Assembly: GCF_027271155.1 (NCBI RefSeq) | Contig: NZ_CP114542.1 | Span: forward strand, 2,465,001 to 2,529,000 | Source of the DNA: Brevundimonas subvibrioides | GTDB taxonomy: Bacteria > Pseudomonadota > Alphaproteobacteria > Caulobacterales > Caulobacteraceae | Direction: 5' to 3' | DNA: 64,000 nucleotides | Shown: in pieces, positions 1 through 9,102 of the stretch | Layout of the letters: the number at the start of each line of letters is the position of its first letter | Position numbering within the stretch: the first letter of the stretch is position 1 | Translations under genes and position numbers: made by a program | Notes under the pieces: generated by a model | Databases searched by the model: none | What the model was told of the DNA's origin: nothing | Seen by the model: the letters and a program-made list of their open reading frames with translations, nothing else

Positions 1-280
1 TGGAGCGCAAAAAACCGTCGGGAGGAAAGCCAGAGGCTGACCTCTTTAATCGTTTCCGACGATTCGATTGGAGCGCGGAGACTATGTGGAGCCTTCCGCG
101 AAAGCAAGGAGTTTTTGAACTCCTCGTTTCCTCCTGGTCCGTGGCGACTTGCGTCTCCGCGGCCCCGGTGGCCGGCCCGTCTCCGAGCGAGGGGGCGATA
201 TACGGAGGCCTCACTTCGTCCGCAAGCGGCATTTTCATGGCGGTCGAAGATTCCCGCCGGCACCCCTTCGGTCACCCGCC
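1..280. other. Left-edge stretch with no recognised gene
   Basis: I see no convincing coding region here. The short open frames overlap one another and match nothing I recognise. A small hairpin (GGAGTT, four-base loop, AACTCC) lies near 109-124, and the octamer TGGAGCGC occurs at position 1 and again near 69. The stretch lies downstream of the minus-strand CBS gene, so it may hold that gene's 3' end and regulatory DNA of something beyond the left edge. Confidence 0.3.
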
Positions 281-709
281 TCAGCCGGCCGCGATATAGG
301 TCCTCAGACTCTCCGCCTCCTGTGTTGCCTCTGCGATCTGGCACTTCACCACATCCCCGATGGAGATCACGCCCACCAGGCGACCGTCGTTCAGAACGGG
401 AAGATGCCGTATCCGGCGATCGGTCATCCGCCCCATCAGGGTGGCGACCGTCTCGCCCGGGTCGGCAAAGATCACATCCTTCGTCATGTAGCGGGACACA
501 GGTCTATCCAGCCCCGACGCACCGTCGGACGTTACGGCCTTCACCAGATCGCGTTCGGAGAAGACCCCGACCACCCGGTCACCGTCGCAAACGATCAGCG
601 CTCCGATCTTGCGGCGGTCCAGCTCGCTGCAGGCATTGGCCAGGGTCGTGTCGGGGGTGATGCCGAAGACATCGCCACCCTTCGACTTGAGGATTTCTGC
701 AACCAGCAC
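281..709 (-). CDS. CBS domain-pair protein
   Basis: This 142-residue protein is a stand-alone Bateman module: two CBS domains at about residues 7-60 and 73-130 with almost nothing else. The second repeat shows the typical RRIRHLPVL-N-GRLVGVISIGDVV pattern. Such proteins bind adenine nucleotides or similar ligands and act as energy sensors or regulatory subunits, but the partner cannot be told from sequence. The start is a GTG at 709. It lies just downstream of the rhomboid gene on the same strand, 63 bases apart, so the two may be cotranscribed. The family call is firm and the ligand is unknown. Confidence 0.88.
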   Translation of the reverse strand: MLVAEILKSKGGDVFGITPDTTLANACSELDRRKIGALIVCDGDRVVGVFSERDLVKAVTSDGASGLDRPVSRYMTKDVIFADPGETVATLMGRMTDRRIRHLPVLNDGRLVGVISIGDVVKCQIAEATQEAESLRTYIAAG

Positions 710-772
710 GGCGCGGCTCCTTCCCTTGAGGTTTCTGGAGACGGCCGTGGGCCCGAAGGACGCAAGGCCGCT

Positions 773-1465
773 TCAGGCGGGAGGATCACCCGGGCGGGCC
801 GACGAATCAAACCTTTCGTCCGGCCGGGCGAATAATCGCGCCGCCGGGCCGATCGCCAGAATGCCGAACAGGAAGCCAAAGGCATGGGCTTCCCAGGCGA
901 CTCGCGCGCCTTCCACACCGGGCGCGAACCCGATCAGGCCAAGCACCCCATTCACCGCCATCCAGGCGATCGACATGGTGATAACGGCCCGGTCGGTCAG
1001 GGGAAGCACCCGCCCTCCCCCGCCCAGCAGTCGCGTCGCCGCCCCGATCAGGCCGAACACCGCGCCGGATGCGCCGACCAGGGGATCCATGCTGCCCCAG
1101 TGGACCAGTCCGTATCCCAGCGTCGCAACGACGCCCGACACAATATACAGGGCCAGAAAAACGAAGACTCCTACGGTGCCCCTGAACAGGCGCGCGACCG
1201 GCGTGCCGAATGTCAGCGCCGCCACTGCATTCATCATCGCGTGTGCCCATCCGCCGTGCACGAACATCGATGTCACCAGCCCCGCATACCGCCCCTGGCT
1301 CAGGTCGACCGGCGCGAACGCCAGCTCCAGCCAGTAGGTGTGGGCGCGGCTCTGAAAGAAATAGAGCCCGGGCATGGATGCAGCCAACAGCACAGCCAGC
1401 AGCGGTGCCTTGAAGACGGGTTCTTTCCGGCGTGGGCCGTCGAATCGGCCGAGGAGTGGCTCCAT
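773..1465 (-). CDS. Rhomboid family intramembrane serine protease
   Basis: This 230-residue polytopic membrane protein cleaves transmembrane substrates within the bilayer. The catalytic serine is in a GASGAVFG motif (Ser133) and the partner histidine in EAHAFGFLFG (His194). An HGGWAHAMMN segment near residue 70 matches the conserved histidine-rich second membrane helix of rhomboids. At least six hydrophobic segments are visible. I chose ATG 1465. An upstream TTG at 1474 would add three residues. The gene is divergent from hfaA across a gap of about 120 bases. Its substrate is unknown. A role in processing surface adhesins is possible but is only a neighbourhood guess. Confidence 0.9.
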   Translation of the reverse strand: MEPLLGRFDGPRRKEPVFKAPLLAVLLAASMPGLYFFQSRAHTYWLELAFAPVDLSQGRYAGLVTSMFVHGGWAHAMMNAVAALTFGTPVARLFRGTVGVFVFLALYIVSGVVATLGYGLVHWGSMDPLVGASGAVFGLIGAATRLLGGGGRVLPLTDRAVITMSIAWMAVNGVLGLIGFAPGVEGARVAWEAHAFGFLFGILAIGPAARLFARPDERFDSSARPGDPPA

Positions 1466-1583
1466 CCGGATCAAATGCGCGGCGTCGTCCGCGATCTCAA
1501 GTGGTTCTTAATAACCAAGTCCCACTTTGGAACGCGGATCGCGCCTGGCGATCCGCTGTCTGGTTCGCGTGGGATCTGCCGAA

Positions 1584-2018
1584 ATGACCCGGAAAAGGAT
1601 GCTCGCTGCGCTCATTCCCCTCGGAATCGTCGCTGTCGGCCTGCCCGCCGCCGCCCAGACCGCAGGGTCCGGCGGCCTGTCGTCGTTTCAGAACGGCTAT
1701 GGCGGCGCGCGCCAGTCGGTCACGACGGCCCAGACCGGCTCGAGCCGGGACCAGAACGGCAATCGCCTGATCGTCGACGGCATCATCCAGGCCGGGGCCT
1801 CCGCCTATTCCGCCCAGTCCGGGGGCGTCTCGCAGACCTATTCAGGCTCTGGCAGCAGCGGTGGTGGCTCGGCCATCGGCGGCTCGACGGCCATCGGCAA
1901 CAATCTGAATGTGGTGGTCCAGGGCAACCACAACACGGTCATAGTCAACTCACGTCAGACCAACACGGGGAATGTGTCCGCCCGGACCGATCTGACCGGC
2001 ACCCTGACAGGCTTCTGA
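1584..2018 (+). CDS. hfaA: Holdfast anchor protein HfaA
   Basis: This 144-residue secreted protein begins with a clear signal peptide (basic MTRKR, hydrophobic core, cleavage near AAAQ at residue 24). The mature part is rich in Gly, Ser, Asn and Gln. Near its end it carries a curlin-like stretch, NVVVQGNHNTVIVN followed by QTNTGNVSA. In Caulobacter, HfaA is an outer-surface, amyloid-like protein that anchors holdfast polysaccharide to the cell pole, and it is exported through HfaB. Identification rests on the size and curlin-like repeat together with the hfaB and hfaD neighbours, since the sequence alone is low in complexity. Its stop overlaps the hfaB start (TGATG). ATG 1584 is chosen because it opens the signal peptide. 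Confidence 0.87.
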   Translation: MTRKRMLAALIPLGIVAVGLPAAAQTAGSGGLSSFQNGYGGARQSVTTAQTGSSRDQNGNRLIVDGIIQAGASAYSAQSGGVSQTYSGSGSSGGGSAIGGSTAIGNNLNVVVQGNHNTVIVNSRQTNTGNVSARTDLTGTLTGF

Positions 2019-3028
2019 TGACGACCACTGCCCTCACCCGTCGGCTGAAGGTCGGCGGCGTCGCCCTCGCCGTCATGGCCATGCTCGGCGCCTGCGTGAG
2101 CCCGTCGGCCGGGCCGAACGGCATGTATGCGACGCCGATCGGCAATGCGCCGGTGACATCGAACCCGACGCCCTATTCCACGGCCCTGTATTGCCTGGCC
2201 GACTATGCCCGCCGCTACAACCTGCCCTCGCCGCGCATGGCCGTGGGCCGGATCAGCGACTACACCGGCACGGTCTCGTCCGACGGGGGACGTCAGGTCA
2301 CGGGCGGAGCCTCCCTGATGGCCTTCAGCGCCCTGGCCAAGGCCGGGGCCCAGATGGTCGAGCGCTACGACACCTCCATCTCCGAAATGGAGTTGCGCTA
2401 CGCCAACAACCGGCTGATCGGCGACCAGGGCGGCACAGCCGATGATCCCAACTATCGCCGCATCCTGGCGGGCCAGGTGCCGGGCTCGGACTTCTACCTT
2501 GTCGGCGGCATCACCGAGGTGAACTACAATATCCGCTCGGCCGGCTTCGACGCCGGGCAGGGCGAGACCGACAGCGCCCGGCCGGGCTCCACCATCGTCC
2601 AGGGCAAGGTGTTCGTCATGAACATCGCCATCGACCTGCGCCTGGTCCAGACCACCACGCTCGAGGTCGTTGACGTCGTCTCCTACCAGAAGCAGATCAT
2701 CGGCCGCGAAATCTCCGCCGGAGTGTTCGACTTCCTGGACGGCAACGTCCTGGATATCTCGGCCGGAACCGGCGGGATGGAGCCGGTGCAGCTGGCCGTC
2801 CGGGCCGTGATCGAGCGGGCGACGGTCGAGTTCATGGCCAATCTGTATGGCGCACCGGGTCCGGAAGTTTGCCTGGACGCCTCCAACGACCCGCTCAACA
2901 CGGTGGGCCCGACCGGGGGCTACTACCCCGCCTACGACAACACGGGAACGAACAATGGCCAGACCCGCGCCGATCCGGACCGCTGGAACGATCGCCGCGA
3001 CGGCGCTGTTCGTGGCAGCCGCTACTAG
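2018..3028 (+). CDS. hfaB: Holdfast anchor protein HfaB, CsgG-like outer-membrane lipoprotein
   Basis: This 336-residue protein has a lipoprotein signal with lipobox LGAC (Cys26), followed by a CsgG-like domain. The pattern of a PSPRMAVGRISDYTG opening, a D-F-Y-LVGGITEVNYN strand and a late LRLVQTTTLEVVDVVSYQKQ strand fits the curli secretion channel family. In Caulobacter, HfaB is the outer-membrane factor needed to secrete and assemble HfaA and HfaD. It starts at ATG 2018, overlapping the hfaA stop. Its 3' end overlaps hfaD by 74 bases. The C-terminal tail after about residue 290 is polar and looks disordered. Confidence 0.92.
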   Translation: MTTTALTRRLKVGGVALAVMAMLGACVSPSAGPNGMYATPIGNAPVTSNPTPYSTALYCLADYARRYNLPSPRMAVGRISDYTGTVSSDGGRQVTGGASLMAFSALAKAGAQMVERYDTSISEMELRYANNRLIGDQGGTADDPNYRRILAGQVPGSDFYLVGGITEVNYNIRSAGFDAGQGETDSARPGSTIVQGKVFVMNIAIDLRLVQTTTLEVVDVVSYQKQIIGREISAGVFDFLDGNVLDISAGTGGMEPVQLAVRAVIERATVEFMANLYGAPGPEVCLDASNDPLNTVGPTGGYYPAYDNTGTNNGQTRADPDRWNDRRDGAVRGSRY

Positions 3029-4205
3029 CGCTTTCGGACAGACCCAGGATGGCGTCATCGTCCTGAACAACCAGCTGCAGCTGGGCGACGTCATCGCCGG
3101 CCAGACCCTGAACGTCGAAGGGGCCTCGGACGAGGTGGGTGCCGACACGGCGGCCCAGGGCAACAACCTGTCCGGCACGGCCCAGGACCGCGACCTCCAG
3201 CTGACCTCGACCCAGACGTCCAGGGGAGACGTCCGCTCGACCACCACCCTGAGCGTGGACGGCGACCTGGAAGGCCCGGTCAACGCCACCACCCAGTCGC
3301 GCGGCAACTATCTGGCCGCTGCCGCCTATGGGGGCGACGTCGCCATCGAGGCGACCCAGGACGTAGGCCCGACGGAAGTCACCGCCGCCTCGAGCCTGAA
3401 CGGCCCTTCCGTCCGGATGCTCGGCGGTGCCTCGGTCGGCGTCACCGCCATCGCCAACACCACCTCGATGGCCGCCAGCGCCTCACACGTGTCCGGCATC
3501 GTGATCCAGCGTTCCGAGGCCGGCGTTCGGGCCGAAAACTTCGCCGAGACGCGATACATCCCCGCAACTGCCGAGTTCCTCAGCCAGTCGATTGCCAATG
3601 CGACTGCCCTGAACTCCGGTCTCGCCTCCAGTCAGGACCTGATCATTCGCCAGCGCTCGGCCGGCGATGCCGTCACCGCATCGACCAGCGCCAATGCCGC
3701 CAACGCCTGGGATCTGGCCGGGCGCGCCCGCGCCACCGCCAACCAGACCCTGCTCTACAACGATGGCGGCTCGGTCGTGGCGACGACGGACCAGTCCAAC
3801 CTGTCCCAGGTCCGCGCCTCGGCCACCGTGACCAGCTACGACTGGGGCGCAGCCGCTGCCGCCGCAGCCGGAACCGGCAACGAGGTCGTCGCCGGCAACA
3901 ACGACGTCTATCTGGAGATCGACAACAGCCAGGTGAACTCCGGCGGGGTCGAGGTCAGCGCCGATTTCGCGGGAACCAATGGCTATGACGCCTATGTCTC
4001 GGCGGACGCGGTCGGCAACTCGGTCACCGGCTATGTCTGCTCGACCTGCCAGGGCAATCTGATCGCCACAAACAATCAGACCAACTCCGGTCCCGTCTCG
4101 GCCACAGCGAACACCACCGTCAATGGCACAGGCCGCGCGATCGCTTCGAGCGCCAGCGCTGTTGGCAATACCGCGACCTTCTACGTCTCGCGGCCGGGTC
4201 CGTGA
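2955..4205 (+). CDS. hfaD: Holdfast anchor protein HfaD
   Basis: This 416-residue secreted protein starts with MARPAPIRTAGTIAATALF and a signal peptide ending near SAFGQ. The mature chain is Ala/Ser/Thr/Asn-rich and made of recurrent strand-turn units of the type Q-x-N/S-x-G-x-V-x-A, consistent with a beta-solenoid. It has two cysteines close together (VCSTC) near residue 355. HfaD in Caulobacter is a surface protein that attaches holdfast together with HfaA. ATG 2955 is preferred over an upstream in-frame start at 2847 because only 2955 gives a signal peptide. The gene therefore begins inside hfaB. No terminator-like hairpin is obvious directly after it. Confidence 0.88.
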   Translation: MARPAPIRTAGTIAATALFVAAATSAFGQTQDGVIVLNNQLQLGDVIAGQTLNVEGASDEVGADTAAQGNNLSGTAQDRDLQLTSTQTSRGDVRSTTTLSVDGDLEGPVNATTQSRGNYLAAAAYGGDVAIEATQDVGPTEVTAASSLNGPSVRMLGGASVGVTAIANTTSMAASASHVSGIVIQRSEAGVRAENFAETRYIPATAEFLSQSIANATALNSGLASSQDLIIRQRSAGDAVTASTSANAANAWDLAGRARATANQTLLYNDGGSVVATTDQSNLSQVRASATVTSYDWGAAAAAAAGTGNEVVAGNNDVYLEIDNSQVNSGGVEVSADFAGTNGYDAYVSADAVGNSVTGYVCSTCQGNLIATNNQTNSGPVSATANTTVNGTGRAIASSASAVGNTATFYVSRPGP

Positions 4206-4348
4206 TCTGCGAGCGAAGGCCCGCCTAACGTAAAGTTCACTTTACGGCTACCAGAGATTGAGGAAGGCTTGTGTCGGGGCAACCGTTGCCTCTGTCCAAC
4301 CACATCCGGGATGCCAGTGCGGCGCCCCCGACTTCGCCTGGAGCCTTC

Positions 4349-7213
4349 ATGACCCCTCGCAGCCTTCTGCTTGCCGCCGTCTCCGGCCTCGCCTTGCTGA
4401 CTGGCCCCCTGTCCGGTGCCGCCATGGCCCAGACGACGACCGCCGCACAGCCCTCGGACCCCTGGCCCCAGGCCAACAGCGACATTCCGGCCGATCCCGC
4501 GGTCCGGTTCGGACAGCTTCCGAACGGCATGCGCTATGCGATCCTGCGCAACGCCACCCCGCCGGGCCAGGCGTCCCTGAGGCTGCGGATCGACGCGGGG
4601 TCGCTGATGGAGAACGAGGATCAGCTGGGTCTGGCCCACTTCATGGAGCACATGGCCTTCAACGGCACGACCAACATCCCGGAAAACGAGCTGTTGCGCA
4701 TTCTCGAGCGCCTGGGTCTGGCCTTCGGAGCGGATACGAATGCCGCCACCAGCTGGGACCAGACCTTCTACCAGCTGGAACTGCCCCGCACCAACGACGA
4801 GACGGTCGACACCGGCCTTCGGATCATGCGCGAACAGGTGTCCGAAGCCCTGATGGAGGCCGACGACATCGATGCCGAGCGCGGCGTGATCGAGGGCGAG
4901 GAACGCACCCGCAATACGCCCGGCCTGCGCTCGGCCAAGGCCCAGTTCGCCTTGCTGGCCCCGAGTCAGCGCGTGTCGGAGCGGTTCCCGATCGGAGACC
5001 TGGATGTCATCCGAACCGCGCCGCGCCAGCGGTTCGTCGATTTCTACCACGCCTACTACCGGCCTTCCCGCGCGACGATGTTCGCCGTCGGTGACTTCGA
5101 CGTCGATGTCATGGAGCAGAAGATCCGCTCTGCCTTCGAAAGCTGGCAGCCCAAGGCTCCCGACGGCCCCGAGCCAGATCTCGGCCAGGTCGCACCGCGT
5201 CAGGAGGAAACCCGCATCCTGGTCGAACCCGGCGTGCAGTCTTCGGTCCAGCTGAACTGGGTCACCAATCCGGACCGGGACCCTGACACCGTGGCCGAAC
5301 GACGCTCTCGAATCCTGCGTGGTCTGGGGCTGTCGGTCCTGAACCGTCGCCTTGGCGAGCTCGCCCGTGCGGACAATCCACCCTTCATTGCGGCCGGCGC
5401 GGGAAGCAGCACCCTTTTCGACAGCATCGACATCTCGACCCTGACAGCCAACTTCAACCCCGGCGGCCTGCAGCGCGCGCTGGAGACGGCCGAGCAGGAA
5501 CAGCGTCGCCTGGTTCAGTTCGGCGTCACCGAGGCGGAACTGCAGCGCGAGATCACCGATACCCGGACCAGCCTTGAGAACGCGGTTGCCTCCGCCGCCA
5601 CTCGCACCACACCGGGACTGGTCAACGGACTGCTGACCGCCACCAATGACGACCGCGTCTTCACCACGCCACAGACCAACCTCGACATCTTCAATGCCGC
5701 AGTCGAGGGCCTGACTCCGGCCGAGGTGGATGAGGCGGTCAAGCCGGTGTTCGAAGGCCAGGGCCCGCTCGCCCTGGTCATCACGCCCGAAGCGATCGAA
5801 GGCGGTGAAGCCGCGGTCACGGCCATGCTACAGGCGTCGGAAGCGGTCGCCGTCACGGCCCGCGCCGCCCAGGCCGCCGCGGAATGGCCCTATACGAGCT
5901 TCGGCACGCCCGCCCGGCCCACAGAGCGCCGCGAGCTGACGGAAGTCGGGGCAACGCAAGTCACCTTCGCCAATGGCACGACCCTGGTGGTCAAGCCCAC
6001 CACCTTCCGCGACGAACAGATTCTGATCAGCGTCCGCACAGGTATCGGCGAGCTCGGCATGCCAACCGACACCCCCCAGGCCCAATCCCTGGCGGGCTTC
6101 ACCTTCGCAGCCGGCGGCCTCGGCAAGCTGACAGCCGACGAACTGGCGCGGGTCCTCAGCGGCAAGATCTACGGGGCCAGTTTCTCCACCGACGCCGACG
6201 CGTACCAGCTGGCGGGCTCGACCCGACCGCAGGACCTGGCATTGGAGATGCAACTCCTGACCGCCTATCTGACCGACCCCGGCCTGCGTCCAGCCCCGTT
6301 CGAACAGATCAAGGCCGTCTTCCCCCAGATCATCGCACAGCAGTCGGCGACACCGGGCGGGGCTTTCGCGATCCAGTCCAGCGGACTTCTCGCCTCGGGC
6401 GACGCCCGTCAAACCTTCCCCACCGCCGAACAGGTGGCGGGATTCACCAACGATCAGCTGAAGGCGCAGGTCACCTCGGGCCTGTCGCAGGGCCCGCTCA
6501 GCGTGGTGATGGTCGGCGATGTGACGGTGGACGATGCCATCGCCGCCGTCGGTGCGACCCTGGCTGCCCTGCCCGCTCGCCCGGCCGCGCCCGCGCCCCT
6601 GCCCGGCTCCGACACGCTTCGCTTCCCCGCAGGTACGCCGACACCCGTGACCCTGACCCACAATGGTCCTCCGGAACAGGCCCTGGGCTATGTCGCCTGG
6701 CCCACGACCGACCAGATTGCCGATCGCACCGAAGCTCGTACGGTCGGCATCCTGGCCGATGTCATGGAACTGCGGGTGCTGGATGAAATCCGGGAGCGTC
6801 AGGCCCTGGCCTATTCCCCCTCGGTCGATGACAGCGCGTCCGAGGTCTATCCCGGCTACGGTTCGATCTTCGTCACGGCCCAGACGACGCCCCAGAACCT
6901 GGGGGCCTATTTCAGCGCCGTGGATGCCATCGCAGCCTCGCTGCGGGACACCCCCATCACGGATGACGAGTTGAACCGCGCGCGGGCCCCGACCGTCGAG
7001 GCCCTGCGTCGCAGCCAGGCCGGAAACGAATACTGGCTCGGCCAGCTGGAGGACGTCGCCGCCCACCCTGAAAGCCTGCAGCAGACCCTGACCCACATCA
7101 GCGATCTGGAGGCACTGACTCCGGCAGACATCCAGGCAGCGGCCCGGAAATATCTGGTGCCAGACAAGGCCTGGCGCGCTTCGGTGGTCTCTGCCAACGC
7201 ACCGGCGCAATAG
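4349..7213 (+). CDS. M16 family zinc metallopeptidase, two-unit, secreted
   Basis: This 954-residue protein is an insulinase/pitrilysin-type protease. The inverted zinc motif HFMEH lies near residue 98 (H-x-x-E-H) and the distal glutamate is in the EEDRGVIEGE-type segment (here AERGVIEGEERTR). The C-terminal half is a second, inactive M16 unit, as is usual for full-length pitrilysins. A signal peptide (MTPRSLLLAAVSGLALL, cleavage after AMAQ) places it in the periplasm or envelope. ATG 4349 is chosen for that reason. A GTG at 4271 in frame would give an improbable N-terminal extension. It follows hfaD by 143 bases on the same strand. The substrate is unknown. Confidence 0.92.
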   Translation: MTPRSLLLAAVSGLALLTGPLSGAAMAQTTTAAQPSDPWPQANSDIPADPAVRFGQLPNGMRYAILRNATPPGQASLRLRIDAGSLMENEDQLGLAHFMEHMAFNGTTNIPENELLRILERLGLAFGADTNAATSWDQTFYQLELPRTNDETVDTGLRIMREQVSEALMEADDIDAERGVIEGEERTRNTPGLRSAKAQFALLAPSQRVSERFPIGDLDVIRTAPRQRFVDFYHAYYRPSRATMFAVGDFDVDVMEQKIRSAFESWQPKAPDGPEPDLGQVAPRQEETRILVEPGVQSSVQLNWVTNPDRDPDTVAERRSRILRGLGLSVLNRRLGELARADNPPFIAAGAGSSTLFDSIDISTLTANFNPGGLQRALETAEQEQRRLVQFGVTEAELQREITDTRTSLENAVASAATRTTPGLVNGLLTATNDDRVFTTPQTNLDIFNAAVEGLTPAEVDEAVKPVFEGQGPLALVITPEAIEGGEAAVTAMLQASEAVAVTARAAQAAAEWPYTSFGTPARPTERRELTEVGATQVTFANGTTLVVKPTTFRDEQILISVRTGIGELGMPTDTPQAQSLAGFTFAAGGLGKLTADELARVLSGKIYGASFSTDADAYQLAGSTRPQDLALEMQLLTAYLTDPGLRPAPFEQIKAVFPQIIAQQSATPGGAFAIQSSGLLASGDARQTFPTAEQVAGFTNDQLKAQVTSGLSQGPLSVVMVGDVTVDDAIAAVGATLAALPARPAAPAPLPGSDTLRFPAGTPTPVTLTHNGPPEQALGYVAWPTTDQIADRTEARTVGILADVMELRVLDEIRERQALAYSPSVDDSASEVYPGYGSIFVTAQTTPQNLGAYFSAVDAIAASLRDTPITDDELNRARAPTVEALRRSQAGNEYWLGQLEDVAAHPESLQQTLTHISDLEALTPADIQAAARKYLVPDKAWRASVVSANAPAQ

Positions 7214-7221
7214 ACCGAAAA

Positions 7222-7251
7222 AAGGCCCCGGGGCTTTCGCTCCGGGGCCTT
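7222..7251 (+). terminator. Hairpin terminator after the M16 protease gene
   Basis: Ten perfect base pairs (AAGGCCCCGG with CCGGGGCCTT) enclose a ten-base loop, starting nine bases after the protease stop codon. The following bases (CAGTCTTCT) are only moderately T-rich. It marks the end of the protease transcript and the left edge of the A/T-rich island. Confidence 0.7.
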
Positions 7252-7259
7252 CAGTCTTC

Positions 7260-8010
7260 TCAGGATCGTCGGCGATGAACCCGACGATCAATGTCTATCC
7301 CACCCGCCAGTCGCACAGGCTGAACGGGCCGTTGTCCGCCATTCAGCCTGGAGACTGATCGGCTGGGATGGAATCGCATCGCGATTTCGCGGATGGCGTA
7401 AATCGGGCTCTGGCTCTTCAAGCGGAGCCATCTATCGCTGCATCGCAGCCTGACAGCGCACGTGGTCATGGCGCAGCCACAGAGTGTCTGGCCCATAGCG
7501 CCTCCGGGAATGCAGGGCCAACTTGACTGAGTCCTCCACACCGGAATTGAATAACTTGACTGATGGTGCCATTCCATCGAATGCACCAATCTCAAGTAAA
7601 TCATTTGGTTGGTTGTTGAGGCAACCAGCCAAAAGAGCAGGCATTTTTCTATGCTGGGCCCGAACTGCTGGCACAGGCTGTCATCTCATAAAAAACCGGC
7701 CCATTGATGATGAGGTGGTCTTCCACCTCGCCGATAAATCATCCGCTTTCGCGCATGCGCCAAACCGCCCCACGCAGCAACCCTTGGCGCAAACATGACT
7801 TACAGCATTTGTCGACAAATGACCAAAAAAACAAATAGCTAGATCGGAAATCGAGAGCGAGACAGGCGACCATTTTCCTGCGAAATCAAGCTCTGCGGTG
7901 TGCATTCCAATTCTATCAAACCAGGATGAATGGAATTTATTCACGATAATTGACAGCAGTTTTACAAGTTCTTTTTAGCGTGCCGTTTCTGCTCTGTACC
8001 GGGAGGTAAT
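7260..8010. other. A/T-rich stretch without a credible gene
   Basis: About 750 bases with no open frame that I can match to a family. From roughly 7530 onward the composition turns A/T-rich compared with everything to its left. Short frames exist on both strands (for example minus 7432-7674) but have no recognisable domain and no consistent start signals. The segment probably holds gene debris brought in with the neighbouring YkgJ-like gene. A ribosome-binding site (GGGAGGT at 8001-8007) belongs to that gene. Confidence 0.4.
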
Positions 8011-8505
8011 TTGTCAAATCCTTGCCTGAAATGCCCAACAAATCAAAGTTGCTGTCGTGAGCTTAATGGCCTGACGATCAACTACGCTGAATACAATCGA
8101 CATTTTGAGAACAAAATTACACACCTAACCGTTTCTCGAAAAGGCAAGCTCTTTGAGATATCGTCTCTTGGAAACGGCCCATGTCCAAATTGGGACCAAC
8201 AGTGCCAAGTCTATGGAAACCGGCCTATGGACTGTGATCTTTATCCCTACACGATGGGCAAGATTTTTGAAGGGGATGGGGAGGTTTATGCGACCTATCA
8301 CAGCCGCACCGAATGTCCATTGACAAACCAGCTCCTGGGCCCTCGCGAGAACGCAGAGAAGCTGATACGAAATTTTCTTGAAAACACATATGGCGAGCAT
8401 TGCAAAATCACTGTTCGCTATGATGAAGGGGCAGCAAGAATCTACCATCTGGCACGCCGAGCTGCGTCCAAGGCCAAGAGTCTACTTGTTGGAGATGCGA
8501 CCTAA
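8011..8505 (+). CDS. YkgJ-family cysteine-cluster protein
   Basis: This 164-residue protein has a cysteine pattern typical of the YkgJ (UPF0153, CxxCxxxxCC) family: C-L-K-C then C-C at residues 5, 8, 14 and 15. Further cysteines follow in CPNWDQQC, in MDCDLYP, and in a later ECPL segment. The family is thought to bind iron or zinc, but its function is poorly defined. The only start consistent with the N-terminal cysteines is TTG 8011, which has a strong GGGAGGT site four bases upstream. Codon use is visibly more A/T-rich than in neighbouring genes, and the gene lies beside a transposase remnant, so acquisition by transfer is likely. Confidence 0.72.
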   Translation: MSNPCLKCPTNQSCCRELNGLTINYAEYNRHFENKITHLTVSRKGKLFEISSLGNGPCPNWDQQCQVYGNRPMDCDLYPYTMGKIFEGDGEVYATYHSRTECPLTNQLLGPRENAEKLIRNFLENTYGEHCKITVRYDEGAARIYHLARRAASKAKSLLVGDAT

Positions 8506-8634
8506 TCAAAAATCCGGAGGTATATATTATAGCGTGATTTTTTTCCATGTTGCTTGGCTCCAAACCCGATTACCTGCCTTAAGATTTATGGCAAATCATG
8601 ATTTCGATGCATTCTGGTCGCGTCCGAGCCGGTG

Positions 8635-9090
8635 ATAGGCAAGCTGTTTTGGCTGTCGGATGATCCAATGGAACCAGTCGAGCCGCATTTGTCCAGGAAC
8701 CAGGTGGGCGCTCGGCGGGTCGATGACCGGGGAATGGTCTCGCGCATCATCCACATACCCAGGATGGGCAGCCGATAGCAGGATCGCCCTGCCGGCTACG
8801 GCACGTCCACGACGATCTACAACCGCTTCCACCTCTGGCCACGCGACGGTTCTGGCTGAAGCGGCTGGAAGCACAGGTCGGCTTCAGGGCCGTTCCCGTC
8901 AGGCCCGTCCGCATCAACCGAAGGCGCGCGGTCGTCTACGACAAGGCCCGGTACACCGAGCGGCACCGCGTCGAAAACACAGTCTGCCGGATCAAGGCCT
9001 ATCGCCTTTTCGCCACCCGCCAAGACTAACGCGCGGCCAAGTTACTCTCCGGCGTCGCCGTCGCATTCCGCTTCGCCTGCCGGCCATGAA
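8635..9090 (+). pseudogene. Degraded IS5-family transposase remnant
   Basis: The translation reads like an IS5-type transposase that has lost its frame. GKLFWLSDD and EPHLSRNQ match the usual N-terminus, with ATA in place of the start ATG at 8635. A stop interrupts it at 8776-8778 after MGSR. GTSTTIYNRF continues, then the frame shifts. The C-terminal DKARYTERHRVEN with R-I-K-A-Y-R-L-F-A-TR appears in the frame starting at 8940 and ends at a TAA near 9029. The family's DDE catalytic residues cannot all be present, so the element is dead. I could not find clear terminal inverted repeats. Confidence 0.75.
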
Positions 9091-9102
9091 TGAGTCTGGG
9101 GC

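Noticed and set aside
2847..2954. Earlier in-frame start for hfaD
   Set aside because: The added residues are arginine and threonine-rich shadow coding of hfaB and would abolish the signal peptide.
7222..7251. Hairpin as part of a mobile element end
   Set aside because: It fits simple termination of the protease gene. No matching inverted repeat was found at the other side of the island.
4181..7291. Large minus-strand open frames opposite the M16 protease gene
   Set aside because: Long antisense frames of Arg/Gly/Gln-rich composition are the normal shadow of GC-rich coding DNA. The plus-strand protein has full M16 motifs.
7432..7674. Minus-strand open frame of 80 codons in the A/T-rich island
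   Set aside because: No recognisable domain, no plausible ribosome-binding site, and a competing frame on the other strand. I treat it as debris.
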